From Lathyrus oleraceus (lineage: Eukaryota; Streptophyta; Magnoliopsida; Fabales; Fabaceae): 64,000 nucleotides of DNA. The notes below the pieces were generated by a model. The model saw nothing but the letters and a program-made list of their open reading frames with translations, had not been told where the DNA came from and ran no database searches. Position 1 is the stretch's first letter. Each line of letters starts with the position of its first letter. Both the position numbers and the translations under genes were made by a program. Location of the stretch: contig NC_066581.1 of assembly GCF_024323335.1 (NCBI RefSeq), positions 178,615,330-178,679,329 of the forward strand, given 5' to 3'. Positions 9,257-21,423 of this stretch are shown here, piece after piece.

Positions 9257-12200
9257 TCATAGTTTTCCCGGAAATAACTTTAGTCTAGAGTTAAATAAAA
9301 GGACTGCGTCGCCTTGCTTGAAGATTTTCCTTGATATACGCTTGTCATGCCATTGTTTTGTTCTTTCTTTATAGATTCTGGCATTTTCATAGGCGTCTCT
9401 TCTGAGTTCCTCTAATTCGTTTATGTCAAGGATTCTCTTTTCACCGGCGGCCTTATAGTTCAAATTTAGATTTCTAATAGCCCAATAGGCCTTATGTTCT
9501 AACTCTACCGGGAGGTGGCAGGATTTTCCATAAATGAGCTTAAATGGGGTCGTCCCTATGGGGGTTTTATAAGCAGTTCGGTATGCCCACAAAGCTTCTG
9601 GTAATTTTAATGACCAATCTTTCCTTGAAGTGGCGACTGTTTTTTCTAGTATCTGTTTGATTTCTCTGTTAGATACTTCCACTTGTCCACTGGTCTGAGG
9701 GTGGTAAGGTGTCGCTATCCTATGTCTCACTCCATATTTAAACAATAGTTTTTCGAGTACCTTGGATATAAAGTGCGATCCACCATCACTGACTACTATT
9801 CTTGGGATGCCAAATCTCAGAAATATTATATTCTTAAAGAGTCTAGTTACTACTCGGGTGTCATTTGTTGGAGAAGCTATATCTTCGATCCATTTTGAAA
9901 CGTAGTCTACTGCCACGAGTATGTATTTGTTACCGAAAGAGGATGGAAAAGGTCCCATGAAGTCTATTCCCCACGCGTCGAAGATCTCTACTTCCAAAAT
10001 ACCTTTTTGTGGCATCTCGTCACGTCTAGATATGTTTCCTGTGCGTTGACATCTGTCACATTCCTTAATAGCCGCATGTACGTCCTTCCATATAGTTGGC
10101 CAATAAAAGCCGGCTTGTAGGATTTTAGAGCAGGTCTTGGATGTACTTGTGTGTCCACCATAAGGAGCGGAGTGGCAGTGTTGGATTATATTTTCTACCT
10201 CTTCTTCGGGTATACATCGACGAAAAATACCATCGGGGCCCCTTTTGAAAAGTAAGGGATCATCCCAGTAATAGTGTTTTATATCGTAGAAGAATCGTTT
10301 CTTCTGCTGGTAAGATAAAGTAGGCGGAACTATTCCGGCAGCTAAATAATTGACGAGATCAGCGTACCATGGTGTGACAGATATAGCTAAGGTGGTTTCT
10401 ACTTGCTCGTCGGAGTTGTTCTCTTCCAAAGTAGCTATGAGTTTATCGTACAAGAAATCATCGTTAATTGATGTTCTTTCCGGTTCAAGGTTCTCAAGTC
10501 TAGAGAGGTGGTCTGCTACTACGTTTTCAGTTCCTTTCTTGTCTTTGATTTCTAAATCGAACTCTTGTAGCAACAAGATCCATCTTAGGAGTCTAGGTTT
10601 AGCATCCTTTTTTGTTAAAAGGTACTTGATAGCAGCGTGATCAGTGTAAACGATTATTTTGGCTCCGACCAAGTAAGAACGAAATTTATCTAGCGCAAAT
10701 ACCACTGCTAGGAGTTCTTTCTCGGTAGTGGCGTAATTCATCTGCGCTTCATCTAGGGTCCTACTTGCGTAATATATAACGTGAAGCTTTTTATCCTTTC
10801 GTTGTCCTAAAATAGCACCTACAGCATAATCGCTGGCATCACACATTATTTCGAATGGTTCATTCCAGTCGGGTGTCTGCATTATGGGTGCGGAGATCAA
10901 TGCTTGCTTAAGCGCTTGAAATGCTTTTAAACAGTTATCGTCGAATATGAATTCGGCATCTTTCATCAATAGTCTGGTTAAAGGTTTAGTTATCTTAGAG
11001 AAGTCTTTGATGAATCGTCGGTAAAAATCGGCGTGTCCTAAGAAGCTTCGTACTTCTCTCACGGTTCTTGGGGGTTGAAGATTTTCGATTACCTCTATTT
11101 TGGCTTTGTCTACTTCAATTCCTCTGTTCGAGATGATGTGTCCTAAAACAATTCCTTCTTGTACCATAAAGTGGCACTTCTCCCAGTTAAGTACTAAGTT
11201 TACTTTTACACATCGCTCAAGAACTCTTTCTAGGTTTTCAAGGCATTCTTCAAAACTTTGTCCGTATACGGAAAAGTCATCCATAAATACTTCCATGATG
11301 TTTTCGAGAAAGTCGGCGAAAATTGCCATCATGCATCTTTGAAAGGTTGCAGGAGCATTACACAGGCCAAACGGCATTCGTCTATAAGCGAAGGTACCAA
11401 AAGGGCACGTGAACGTTGTCTTTTCTTGGTCATCAGGGTGAATTGGTATTTGAAAGAAGCCTGAATAACCGTCTAGATAACAGAAATGTGAATGTTTTGC
11501 TAATCGTTCTAACATCTGGTCAATGAATGGTAAAGGGAAATGATCTTTTCGGGTTGCTTTGTTTAGTTTCCTATAGTCAATGCACATTCTCCATCCCGAT
11601 TCGATTCGTTTAGTTATAGTTTCCCCTTTTTCGTTTTCAATAACGGTTATGCCTCCTTTCTTTGGTACTACGTGTATAGGACTAACCCATTTGCTATCAG
11701 ATATAGGATATATAATACCTGCTTCTAATAACTTGGTTATTTCCTTCTTTACTACCTCACTCATGATCGGATTCAGTCTCCTCTGGTGTTCCCTAGAGGT
11801 TTTACAGTCTTCTTCTAGCATGATGCGGTGCATACAAATAGAAGGACTTATTCCTTTAAGATCGGTGATGTGGTAACCTAGTGCGGTTGGATACTTTCTT
11901 AAGATATGTAGGAGTTTTTCTGTTTCGAGTCTTCCTAGGTCTGCATTAACTATCACAGGTCGTTCAAGTTCTAAGTCTAGGAATTCGTATCTCAGATTTT
12001 TGGGAAGTGTTTTCAGGTCAAGGGTTGGTTTGTTAAGACATTGCGTAGGGTCCGGTGTTATTGCTAAACATTGGTTAGATTTGTCTTTTAAAAGATAGTC
12101 TGATGATTTGTCTTTTCCTAACTCTGCTTCTTTTATGCATTCATCGATGATATCCATGAAGTAACATGTATCTTCTATTGCAGGTGCTTTTAAGAATTTG

Positions 12201-12709
12201 GAAAGAATGAACTCAATTTTCTCTTCACCTACTTCGAAGGTGAGTCGTCCTCGTTTTACGTCTATGATTGCACCGGCAGTTGCTAAAAACGGTCTTCCCA
12301 GTATAATGGGTGTAATATCATCTTCTCTAATGTCCATAATTGTAAAATCAGTTGGAATGTAGAATTGACCTATGCGTACGGGAACGTTTTCAAGAATTCC
12401 TACAGGATATTTGATGGAACGATCTGCTAGTTGCACAGACATTTTGGTTGGTCTTAATTCTCCCATTTCCAGTTTCTTACATATGGATAAAGGCATAACG
12501 CTAATTCCGGCTCCTAAATCGCATAAGGCTTTGTCGATGACAAATTTTCCTATGTGACAGGGTATAGAGAAACTACCCGGATCCTTGAGTTTAGGAGGCA
12601 TGTTTTGGATTATAGCGCTACATTCGGCAGGGAGTGTACCGGTTTCGCTATCTTCAAGTTTCCTCTTATTAGAAAGAATTTCTTTTAAGAATTTAGCATA
12701 TGAGGGCAT
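9257..12709 (-). CDS. pol: Athila-lineage Pol (protease, RT, RNase H, integrase), split from gag and lacking the C-terminal tail
   Basis: This 1150-aa frame carries the enzymes that copy and insert the element. It has an aspartic protease with DLGAG at residues 64-68 and IILGRPF near 135. Reverse transcriptase has the first aspartate in YLDG (413) and FMDD at 475-478. RNase H shows CDAS near 623 and YTDHA near 690. Integrase has a zinc-binding HHCC region (about H844/846, H853, C884, C887) and a catalytic triad D916, D975, E1011 with the classic 35-residue spacing between D975 and E1011. No chromodomain is seen. The ATG at 12709 is internal: the gag-pol frame was continuous before the Ogre insertion. 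A TGA at 9257 removes the GPF module. Confidence 0.93.
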   Translation of the reverse strand: MPSYAKFLKEILSNKRKLEDSETGTLPAECSAIIQNMPPKLKDPGSFSIPCHIGKFVIDKALCDLGAGISVMPLSICKKLEMGELRPTKMSVQLADRSIKYPVGILENVPVRIGQFYIPTDFTIMDIREDDITPIILGRPFLATAGAIIDVKRGRLTFEVGEEKIEFILSKFLKAPAIEDTCYFMDIIDECIKEAELGKDKSSDYLLKDKSNQCLAITPDPTQCLNKPTLDLKTLPKNLRYEFLDLELERPVIVNADLGRLETEKLLHILRKYPTALGYHITDLKGISPSICMHRIMLEEDCKTSREHQRRLNPIMSEVVKKEITKLLEAGIIYPISDSKWVSPIHVVPKKGGITVIENEKGETITKRIESGWRMCIDYRKLNKATRKDHFPLPFIDQMLERLAKHSHFCYLDGYSGFFQIPIHPDDQEKTTFTCPFGTFAYRRMPFGLCNAPATFQRCMMAIFADFLENIMEVFMDDFSVYGQSFEECLENLERVLERCVKVNLVLNWEKCHFMVQEGIVLGHIISNRGIEVDKAKIEVIENLQPPRTVREVRSFLGHADFYRRFIKDFSKITKPLTRLLMKDAEFIFDDNCLKAFQALKQALISAPIMQTPDWNEPFEIMCDASDYAVGAILGQRKDKKLHVIYYASRTLDEAQMNYATTEKELLAVVFALDKFRSYLVGAKIIVYTDHAAIKYLLTKKDAKPRLLRWILLLQEFDLEIKDKKGTENVVADHLSRLENLEPERTSINDDFLYDKLIATLEENNSDEQVETTLAISVTPWYADLVNYLAAGIVPPTLSYQQKKRFFYDIKHYYWDDPLLFKRGPDGIFRRCIPEEEVENIIQHCHSAPYGGHTSTSKTCSKILQAGFYWPTIWKDVHAAIKECDRCQRTGNISRRDEMPQKGILEVEIFDAWGIDFMGPFPSSFGNKYILVAVDYVSKWIEDIASPTNDTRVVTRLFKNIIFLRFGIPRIVVSDGGSHFISKVLEKLLFKYGVRHRIATPYHPQTSGQVEVSNREIKQILEKTVATSRKDWSLKLPEALWAYRTAYKTPIGTTPFKLIYGKSCHLPVELEHKAYWAIRNLNLNYKAAGEKRILDINELEELRRDAYENARIYKERTKQWHDKRISRKIFKQGDAVLLFNSRLKLFPGKL

Positions 12710-12710
12710 C

Positions 12711-12715
12711 TGCGT
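12711..12715. repeat. Target site duplication TGCGT of Ogre element (left)
   Basis: TGCGT precedes the LTR start TGTAG at 12716 and recurs at 36337-36341 after the LTR end CTACA. The interrupted gag-pol frame is open on both sides and in phase across one copy of TGCGT. Confidence 0.97.
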
Positions 12716-14011
12716 TGTAGGACCCCAATTTTGGCCCTAAGATCCCTCATGGCCCATATCATTCATATCATAACCTCAAGGATCATTGCATGCCCTAGTT
12801 TCCCTCCTAGTGGGTAGGTTGCCTTGTGGGTTGATTTCTTGATCACCAAGCATACTTTGCATTTGTATATCTTTGCTTTCATATGTTTATCATTCAAAAA
12901 GTACAAAAATATTGTCAGTTTAACCTTGTTGCTTGCAGTTGAAGCAGTCATCAGCAATTAGGTCAAAATCAGTCACAGTCAGTCAAAACAATGGATGGTG
13001 GCCATTCTTGCAGAATTTGGGCACCATGATCAATAATCAAGAGTCCATATGTCTTGAGACATCATTTGAAGTCGAGGTCTCAAGGAATTAGGGTTTGGAT
13101 TTCATCAGAAATGCTTCAGGCATCCAAAACCCTAGAAAAGTCAAACTTGGTCAACTGTGGATTTAATCAGTGATTTGATGGATGGAATTAATTTGAAGAA
13201 GCTCATTCATGCTTATATAAGCCTCATACATCATGTCAAACCTCATCATGGAAGAAAATCAAGTCAATCAGAAATTTCCCAAAATAGAAAGTGGACCTGT
13301 AATTTCAACTGCCAAAAATGGAAACTTCTTGATCTTAAACTTACATCATGATACAAGCTTCAAATGAATTTTTGCCCAACATGAAAGTTGAAGATCTTGT
13401 TCTCCCATTTTCAAAAAGTCCAAGAACTCTCAAATCCCATGTGTGGTTGTCAAGATATGATCAATTCAATTTCAGAAATTTGTGAACTTCAAAGGGCCAT
13501 ATCTCTCAAACCATAAGGCCAAATTTGGTGGGGTTTTTTTCCCACAAACCACATTTTTCATCCTCTTTCCAAAAATATAAATTTCATTCATCAAAACCCT
13601 ACCAATCAAAATGGCATTTTTGGACCTATTTCATTTAAAAACCAAGTTTGACCAAACTTTGACTTTTTGATTCTTTGACTTTTTCTCAATTTGGCCAATT
13701 GGGAAATGTTTAGAATCATATTTGTGACTTGCTCCAAGCCCTAAATCATGATCATACCATTACCATACCTCATTTTGGCCAAAGATACAAACTTGGCATT
13801 TTTTGCAAATTGGAATCAAAAGAGTAAAACAAGTACAGCATCCAAAAGTAAACAACAAACAGCATTGGTAAAGGCCACTAGCAGCCTGTCTAAAGGCCCA
13901 TGCGACCAGCTTTGCACCTTCATTTTCCCACTTATGCAAAAATTAGCAAATGTGCAAATAATCCATTTTGAGCTAAGCAAGGTTACCACTTGATTAACAA
14001 AGGTTAAACAG

Positions 14012-14022
14012 TCACATATAAG
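14012..14022 (+). promoter_or_regulatory. Candidate TATA box of the Ogre LTR
   Basis: CACATATAAGCC is followed by a C/T-rich stretch resembling a plant leader. A competing candidate, CTTATATAAGCC, lies at about 13213-13224. The transcription start cannot be fixed from sequence alone. The equivalent site in the 3' LTR is near 31680. Confidence 0.35.
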
Positions 14023-14387
14023 CCTTGCTTCTGCTCATTTCAACCCTAGTTTTCACAGCCTACCATACAGAAATACACTTCCTCTCATTCTTGCAACTTG
14101 GCTCGAGTTGGATTTCTGCCCAAAAATTCAACAAAACCTCTAGCACCCTTGGTTTCTCCATGATATAACCATCATTTAGAACCTTTTGCAAGCATTATTC
14201 ACCATCTGTTTTGCAGCTCGAGCTCTGTTTTCTCTAAGAGCACTTCCATGGCAAATCGAAAGTTGGACATAGTTAAACATTCTTGAGCTAGAAAAGGTTC
14301 ATCACCCATCATTCTAAGGCACTCTCTTCATCTGTTTCAAGCTTAAACCTTCAAACAACCACTGCATTTCGATTTTCCTCAAATCAA

Positions 14388-16499
14388 GTAAGTTTCTCGA
14401 CCTTCCTTTTTCTCCAAACCATGGTATGTTTCTGGTAGAGCATGTATCACTGAGTTCATTGCCGCTTATATCGTGTTAAATGGTTGAGTTATGTGGAAGA
14501 AATCTGATGTTAAAGTTTCATGTGCAAAGTGGTTTTTGTATGATTCTTTTGCTTTAACTCGATTTGTTGATCATGGCTGCTAGAATATGTGTGAATGGTG
14601 TTTGTTTGTCATGTTGGTGGGTGTAGTTTCATTTTCTGGGCATGTTGATTCTTGATGATTTTGATGATGATGAATGAATACTGCTGCTGTTTAAACATGA
14701 CACTGCCCAGAATTTCTTATGATTATGATTGTTTCGTTGTTGGTTAATGTTGCATGAGGATAGTGTGTCATGGCCCTGTTTGATTATTGATGCTGGTTAT
14801 GTTTGTTTGTTCATGATCGATTCTTGAAGATGATGATGAATGCTGCTGTGTTTTAAACCTTAAAACTTGCCAGAATTTCGCATGAACTGATGATGTTGGT
14901 TTGTTGTTATGTTGTGGTTGTACGAAGAATTTTGTTAAATGCTATGCTGTTGTAATTGCTTGGTCGAGTTTTGCTTGTTGGTGTGGATTGGAAGTTTGCC
15001 ATGGCTGCTAAAACCCTAGGGTTTTGTTAAACCCAGAAATTGTGAAGCTCATTGGCTCGTCACTGTTTCATTGGGCAACAGCCAATGAAAACATTTTATT
15101 TGCCTTGCCCAAAACGCAGCACTCTGATAAGTGACTGCAGATATTACAATTATGCCACTGTTGACTTTGCTTTGACCAACCATTCCATGCTATCTTGTTC
15201 ATACTTCATCCAATTGTTCATCAACTTCAACAATTAATTTCTCATCCATTTTAATTCCAAAAATCCTGAAATTTTTTGCATGATGTTCACATGGATGTCT
15301 AGTATTTTATTGTGATTTTTAATTAATTTTCCATTGGCTGGATTTTTATTGATAATTGGTTTTCTAACATGCATGCTCAAATGATACATTGTGCCATTCC
15401 TTTTGTGAAATACTCATGACATATCCAATGAGCTTGAAATTTTTTGTGGTGAAACTAGACTCATTTATCTTTGTTTTGATGTAAAGATTGTGCATTTATC
15501 ATTTGTGGTTTGCTAGTTATGATTTTTTGAACTAGGGTGTGACAATTTGTGTCACACCAATGATATGCAAATGTATGATTTTTGTTCACATGTCTCCTGG
15601 CCTCCAAACAACTTGAAATTTTGCATGAATCATCTATCATATGTCTAGTTTGTGTATGAATTTTCTTGGAATTAATCATGCTGTTTTCCATTTGATTGTG
15701 AATTTTCTTCCATGCTTAGTCATTTGTTGACTTTTTGTGCTACATGTTGCCAAATCCTTTATGAAATTCTCAAATCTTATTGTATGACCATGAAATTTCA
15801 CATGTGATAACTAGACATCTCAAGCTTTGCATTGGTGTTAATCTCATTCATTTCTCTTCTGTTTTCAATTTGATATGATTTTTGAAGTTGACCCATGTGT
15901 GTTGACCTTCATTGTGCTTACTTGAAAATATGTTGACTTCCTGATTTTATTTGACTATCTTCCCATGATCCAATTGAGCTGAAATTTAATATGCATGCTA
16001 TGTTATGGATTGTGATTGAGTGTGAATTATTTCATGATTTTTGAGAATGTTTGGGTTGACTTTTGAATGAAGTCTTGCTGTTGACCTATTTGTGCTTCTT
16101 ATTGCCATGCTTTGTATTGTTTTGTGTATAAAATGATAATAATGCATGATTTGAATGTGGGTCCAATTGAGATTGCTTATTAAATGCTTGAACATGAATT
16201 GGGTTGACTTTCCTTTGCTGTTTGACTTTTTTCCTTTCACCTTTGACCATAGGCTAGTCCTAGTGGTCTCTTGAGCTTACAATTGAGCTTTTGTTTCAGG
16301 TTAAGCACCAATGCTTCAAAGACCTTTCAAATTTGATTGAGTTGAATTGTTTATCATGTGCTAACCCTTGTTTTGTAGGTTGACTCATGTAACTTGAGTC
16401 TTTGTGCTTTGCACATTGGTCCCTCTGTGGTTGACTATTGGTTCATTTCCTTTTGATTTTGACTGTTGAGCTGTTTACTAATTGGTTTGACTTTTTCAG
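14388..16499 (+). other. Candidate leader intron inside the Ogre LTR
   Basis: A consensus donor (CAA|GTAAGT) at 14388 is followed by about 2.1 kb of T-rich, intron-like sequence. Good acceptors follow: TTGTTTCAG ending 16299, TTTTGTAG ending 16378 (after CTAAC), and CTTTTTCAG ending 16499, about 20 nt after a TACTAAT branch-point-like motif. If transcription starts near 14045, the intron would be spliced from the leader. The equivalent in the 3' LTR is about 32057-34169. Confidence 0.4.
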
Positions 16500-17159
16500 G
16501 TACTTTAGTTGCTTAAGTTCTCTGAACTTGCTTGCTTTGCTATTTAGCATTTGCTTTGAGGTATAAACCTTTCTTCTTCATGTAGTCTGGAGACCCGGTC
16601 TGTTATTTGACCGGGCAAACTGTCTGAAGTCCTCCTTAAGAGGCAATGCCTGTGTTTGTTTATATTTGTCCCAAGCAGGAAAAGTCCTTCAAGTAAGGCA
16701 ATTGGTGGAAGGTAGGGATAAGTAATCTATCCCCCACTATTCAGTGTGTCCTCTCTTTGCTCCCATTACATGGTTGAAGCATTGAGATAAATACCCAAGA
16801 TCTAATCGAGTCAATAATGTGGAGAGAGTTCCTACTTTCTGAACTCCCACACTTTCTTAAATGCTCTCTCTGATCTGAGATAGAAGCAATGAGGTACACC
16901 CCTCATCTCCTTTTCATCTGCTTCACCTTAGCCTCTCAATGGCAAGGTTAAGAGCGACCTTTACCTATTACAGTGGACTTTCATAGTCAAACCCTCTTGT
17001 GTGAGCCCCCATTGTTTTGGCTATAGAGTGTGCTGTTTTGATTATCATTAATTGATTGATTGCTTCATATGCACTTGCTTGCTTGTATGTTATGCATTCA
17101 TCATCATCAATTGCCATTAGTGCATGACCATATCATTTGTCTGTATGACTTTTATCATT

Positions 17160-17680
17160 GTTGCTTGCCCATTGAGGACAATTGTAAGTCCATCTCTTTT
17201 GGCCTTTGCTCCTGTGATATGGAAGGATAGAGTGTAAGACCTCATTGGTCACTCATATCTTCTGATCATCTGTTTGTATGTGAGGATACAGTTATAAGTC
17301 CCTGTAAGTTGGCATTTGTTTTCCTAGGATCATACTGTGTATGTCAGAGTAAGCCCATACAAATTGGCATCTGACATCCTTGTTTGCTTTCTTTGTTTGT
17401 GAGAGGATGCAATTGTAAGTCCCACAAGTAGGCATTTGCTTTCCTATGATCATGTGTGGAGTTAACCTAAGTCCCACAAGTTGGCAGTTGATTTCCATGT
17501 TTCATTCTTGTTTCTTTTTCTTTTAGGGAGATTAGTGTAAGACCATTGAGTGGCCTCTGATATCCATTTCTGTTTTAGGAGATTGGTGTAAATCCAGCAA
17601 TTGGTATCCGATATCCGCTTTTGTTTGTGAGATTGGAGTAAGACCATTGAGTGGCATCCGGTATCATTTGTTTGCTTATT
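17160..17680 (+). repeat. Degenerate tandem repeats in Ogre LTR
   Basis: About nine diverged copies of a GTAAGNCC...TTGGCAT-type motif are spaced roughly 50-65 bp apart (for example 17184, 17235, 17350, 17415, 17537 and 17636). The same block is in the 3' LTR at about 34850-35350. Short ORFs across it are a by-product of the repeat. Confidence 0.65.
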
Positions 17681-18670
17681 TTATCATTACTTAATTTCCA
17701 TTCCAAAGGACACACTTGAATCATCCTCTATATGATTTCAAGAGGTGAACCTTCTAAGAAGTTTTACTTTCCATCTTCATCCATTCATCATTCATTATGT
17801 CCTAAACCTTTTCACACTTTACCTTTCAAATTTGACATAAGTATTGTGCAAACATCTTCATGCTTTCTAACTAAAAACCTGGCCCCAAGTCCTTGACCTT
17901 TTTCAAACTCCATTTCATAATACTTCTTTCAAATCAATCTTAATCATACTTTGACTCCATTTTCATAATCACAATCAATTAACTTCACTCACTCACTTGT
18001 TTAGGCTCTGTCCATTGTTAATCTTTTCACATTAGCCATAGGTTTCAATTATCATTGTGGTTGATGTAAATCTTGCCTATCCTTAGTGAGTCGACAGTAA
18101 GACTTCCGTACTTCAAACAGGGCTAACCCCTCTAGTACGTCGAAGCTATCCTCGCATGGTGGATGTTGTTTTTTGGTCGAGTGTTCTCCCATTGATAATG
18201 AAAAGCCTCAGTGCTTGTGTTTAAAACTGAATCCACAACTTTGGAAATCTTTTAGCCGAACTACGGCGTTTTGATCCTTACCTTTGATGGAAGGTACGTA
18301 GGCAGCGGGTTCATCCGTTCAAACCCAATAAAAAATGTATATTCTTTTCTCATCATCCCAATCATGTTTGCACAATACTTATGTCATAACAAATAACAAT
18401 CTAATACAACAAGTGTGAAAAGGGCTCCCTAGGAGTACCTAGGACGTAGTGGGTGCCTAACACCTTCCCATTGCGTAATTTACCCCTTACCCAGACTCTC
18501 TGATCTTTTTATTAGTTTTCTACGTGTAAAACTTCTTAGGCTTTTGTTCGCTTTTTAGCCAGTCCTTTGGATAAATAAAAGTGCGGTGGCGACTCGAAAT
18601 TTCAATGTATCTCTTAGCTTATGGTTTAGTCGATAGATCATATAGCGACGAATACACCGCTACAGAAAAG

Positions 18671-18688
18671 TGGCGACTCTGCTGGGGA
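18671..18688 (+). other. Primer binding site, tRNA-Arg type
   Basis: TGGCGACTCTGCTGGGGA begins six bases after the LTR end. It matches the form of the tRNA-Arg primer site known for Ogre elements and starts minus-strand DNA synthesis. Confidence 0.88.
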
Positions 18689-19680
18689 ATAAACCACTGA
18701 ATCCCTGGTTGTATTGCCTACTTTTCACCCTTGTTGTGCTATATTGTTATTTGTCATTTGACATATTTTTGTACAATTTGGGATCACTGTATTGATTGTA
18801 ATGTGTGAATTGCTTGATATACATTTGCTGTTTGCTTTGGTGATCTGTGAGATGAGTTCTATACCCGAACTCGAGTGCACTCTAGGATAGGAGAATGGCA
18901 TAGTCTTGTTGACTGGTGTGGAGTATTCCTTAGCCAGTTGACTTGCGAGTCCATTCACTTGGTGGAGGTCATGTTGAACTAATAATGTCACACAAGTTAT
19001 TTGTGGTTAGACATTATTCTTTCAATCATGTTCCGCAGAAGCCAAGGACCTTAGTTTACCAAACCCATCTTGGCCTATTTTTAGGACCGTAGTGCGGAGG
19101 TCGTTCAGATGTCAGTTCTGATACGATTGTTACGCGATACTACACTCATAAGAGTTTCTCTTGAGAATATTCTTGGAATACGAGTATTCGTTCCTCCGAT
19201 AATATTCGAAAGATGGAACGATGATTATGGGAACCTCTGATAGAACATGTCTGGCAGGTTTAAACCCTAGTACACTCCCTTTGGGTGGTTCTTAACCGAG
19301 ACTCCATGCTCGTGACTCTCAACAAACCCGTGATTCGTGGTTGAGTCGTTCAAACATTGTTAATATCAATGGATCCCGGATCAGGTGTAAAACCTAAAAT
19401 CCACCAAAGCGGCTGGTTGATATTAGGAATGTTTGAACCGGTTCATGTACCGTTAATATCAATGGAACTTGGGTGTCGATAAGGTGAAAACCTAAATCCA
19501 CCAAAATGGATGATTGATATTAGGGATACATAGAGCTTTCCCACGACCTTTGTTTGGTGTGCCTTGCTTGATCCTTGAGTGTGTTTGTTGCATTCATGCA
19601 TTCAAGCATTCATCCGCATTCATGTCATCAAAGAGAAAATTTTCAAGGAACTTAAAGGGTTATTTGCAAAATTTTCAGAC
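18689..19680 (+). other. Ogre untranslated leader with two tandem stem-loops
   Basis: About 1 kb lies between the primer site and ORF1. Two consecutive related inverted repeats stand out. The first pairs 19348-19372 (GTTCAAACATT...TAATATCAA) with 19415-19438. The second pairs about 19445-19466 with 19513-19533. The loops share AAAACCTAAATCCACCAAA-like text, so the unit seems duplicated. The leader is where packaging and dimerisation signals of LTR elements usually lie; that role is inference. Nothing else is seen. Confidence 0.6.
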
Positions 19681-21129
19681 ATGGAAAGACCCAAAAGGCA
19701 TACAAAGAAGTACAGCTTTAAGCAGCCCGATGTAAAAGAGTTAAGGAATCTGACATCGTATGTATTAGATCCCTTGGGTTTCAAAGCTCGATATGGGAAG
19801 CTTCTGCCGCTGTTGACTACTCAGGTGGATGAGGGATTGATGAGCACTCTTGCTCAGTTCTATGATCCGCTCTATCATTGCTTCTTATTTCCGGACTTCC
19901 AGCTGTTGCCGACTTTGGAAGAATACTCTCACCTTATTGGGATTCCGATTCTGGATCAGGTGCCGTTCAGTGGCCTAGAGAGTATTCCATCTGCTCGAGA
20001 GATCTCCAGTTGGTTGCACATAGATGAAGATCTGATTAGAGCTAATCTGACTACCAAAGGCGGAATTCAGGGTTTTCCTTCCGAGTTCCTCATTGCCCAA
20101 GCTACCTTTTATGGGAAGGCCATGAGTGAGGATGCCTTTGAGGCTCTATTTGTGCTGCTCATCTATGGATTGGTGCTATTTCCCAACTTCGACAAGTTTG
20201 TGGATATGAACGCCATTAGGATCTTTTCAGTCCTTAATCCAGTTCCGACCTTGTTGGGTGATGCTTATGTCTCCTTGCACCTAAGGAATATGAAGAATGG
20301 AGGAGTCATTGTCTGCTGTTTACCCCTGCTATACAAGTGGTTTATTTCGCACTTGCCGCAGACAGTTGCTTTCAAGGAGAACAAGGGATGTCTACGGTGG
20401 TCTCAGAGACTCATGTCTCTCACCAATGATGATATCACCTGGTATGATCGCGTGTATGATACCGTTCAGATCATCGACTATTGTGGTGAATTCCCTAATG
20501 TGCCTCTTCTTGGTACATGTGGTGGGATTACCTACAATCCTATTCTCGCACGTCGTCAGCTTGGGTTCCCCCTGAAGGATAAACCTAATAACATCCTGTT
20601 AGAAGGTGCATTCTTTCAGGAGGGTAAAGATCCCCAAGGCCTGAAAGCCAGATTTGTCCGTGCATGGCGCAGTATTCACAAAAAGAGTAGGAACGAATTG
20701 GGTCCAAAGAACTGCATTGCTTTGGAGCCATACACCTCTTGGGTCAGACAGAGGGCTGCTACCTACCTGATGCCGTATGATCATCCGAGACCTACACTGT
20801 TGGATGTGGCTGGGCCTTCAACCCTCCCTACCCAACGTGTAGAGGAGTTGAGAGAAGAAGACCTTTCGCGTGCCTGGATCCGCGAGAGAGAGGAATTGCT
20901 GCAGCAGCTCAAGGAGAAGGATGCTATGATTGAATTTCTCGAGCACCGAGTGATCGACGATCCGAACGACGCTTGGACTTCTCTGCTTCCTCAGTCTTCC
21001 AAATTCTGGAAGAGGAAGTATGATCGACTTGCAAAGGAGAAAGCTGACATGGAGGCCGCCTATGAGAGAGAGATCAAGAAGTTATGCACTTCTCGTCTTC
21101 CAGCATCCCGAGCTAATTGGGATCCATAG
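19681..21129 (+). CDS. Ogre ORF1 protein, function unknown
   Basis: This extra ORF precedes gag, as is characteristic of Ogre elements. The frame opens at 19579 (516 aa), but the ATG at 19681 (MERPKR, 482 aa) is the likelier start: the upstream 34 residues look like leader and the basic start fits the family. The body (about residues 20-370) is a globular plant-transposon domain of the type annotated in legumes as DUF7745 and reminiscent of the plant mobile domain, with FYDPLYHCFLFPDFQL.PTLEEY. The C-terminus is charged and predicted coiled coil (about 395-470). The frame is intact. Its role in the element is not known. Confidence 0.85.
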   Translation: MERPKRHTKKYSFKQPDVKELRNLTSYVLDPLGFKARYGKLLPLLTTQVDEGLMSTLAQFYDPLYHCFLFPDFQLLPTLEEYSHLIGIPILDQVPFSGLESIPSAREISSWLHIDEDLIRANLTTKGGIQGFPSEFLIAQATFYGKAMSEDAFEALFVLLIYGLVLFPNFDKFVDMNAIRIFSVLNPVPTLLGDAYVSLHLRNMKNGGVIVCCLPLLYKWFISHLPQTVAFKENKGCLRWSQRLMSLTNDDITWYDRVYDTVQIIDYCGEFPNVPLLGTCGGITYNPILARRQLGFPLKDKPNNILLEGAFFQEGKDPQGLKARFVRAWRSIHKKSRNELGPKNCIALEPYTSWVRQRAATYLMPYDHPRPTLLDVAGPSTLPTQRVEELREEDLSRAWIREREELLQQLKEKDAMIEFLEHRVIDDPNDAWTSLLPQSSKFWKRKYDRLAKEKADMEAAYEREIKKLCTSRLPASRANWDP

Positions 21130-21423
21130 GATGTCTTTTACCTTTTCTCTTTGTAATGAATCAAAAATGCTGTACTTCTTTGTTTCAATATTTGAATGAA
21201 ATATTTTCCATGAGCAATTAAAATGTTTAAATATTCAAAATATTGCAAACAACACCCTAAGGGTTCCTTGAAAAACAAGCATTTGCACAAGCATTTCATG
21301 CATCATCCTTGCATAAACAGGTACCCTGTGTTTCTGGTCTTCTGGTTCTAACATCTTCTCTTCATTTATTTTGAAGACAAGCTGACTCACCGGTATTATA
21401 CAAGAGTCAACTCTGCCAGAATC
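21130..21423 (+). other. Short spacer between Ogre ORF1 and gag
   Basis: This AT-rich spacer shows no gene. How the downstream gag-pro frame is reached (reinitiation, internal entry or another transcript) is not evident. Confidence 0.5.

Larger units (their letters stand above)
12716..18664 (+). repeat. Ogre 5' LTR (5949 bp)
   Basis: The ends are TGTAGGACCCC and CGCTACA, and the sequence is almost identical to 30385-36336. Recognisable parts are TATA-like sequences near 13214 and 14014, a long T-rich stretch with splice-site-like ends (14388-16499), a degenerate repeat block (about 17160-17680), and a 3' portion with CGAACTACG, GGTACGTAGGCA and GGGCTCCCTAGGAGTACC. That 3' portion is also found in the flanking satellite. 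Short open frames inside it have no recognisable product. Confidence 0.96.

Noticed and set aside
9257..12709. Chromodomain-type integrase (chromovirus) for the outer element
   Set aside because: No chromodomain follows the GPF module. The tRNA-Asp primer site, extra ORFs and second polypurine tract point to the Athila lineage.
13157..13351. Short ORFs shared by the two Ogre LTRs (for example 13157, 13748, 15052 and their copies near 30826, 31416, 32720)
   Set aside because: They lie in untranslated LTR sequence with intron-like composition. Their conservation merely reflects the near identity of the LTRs.
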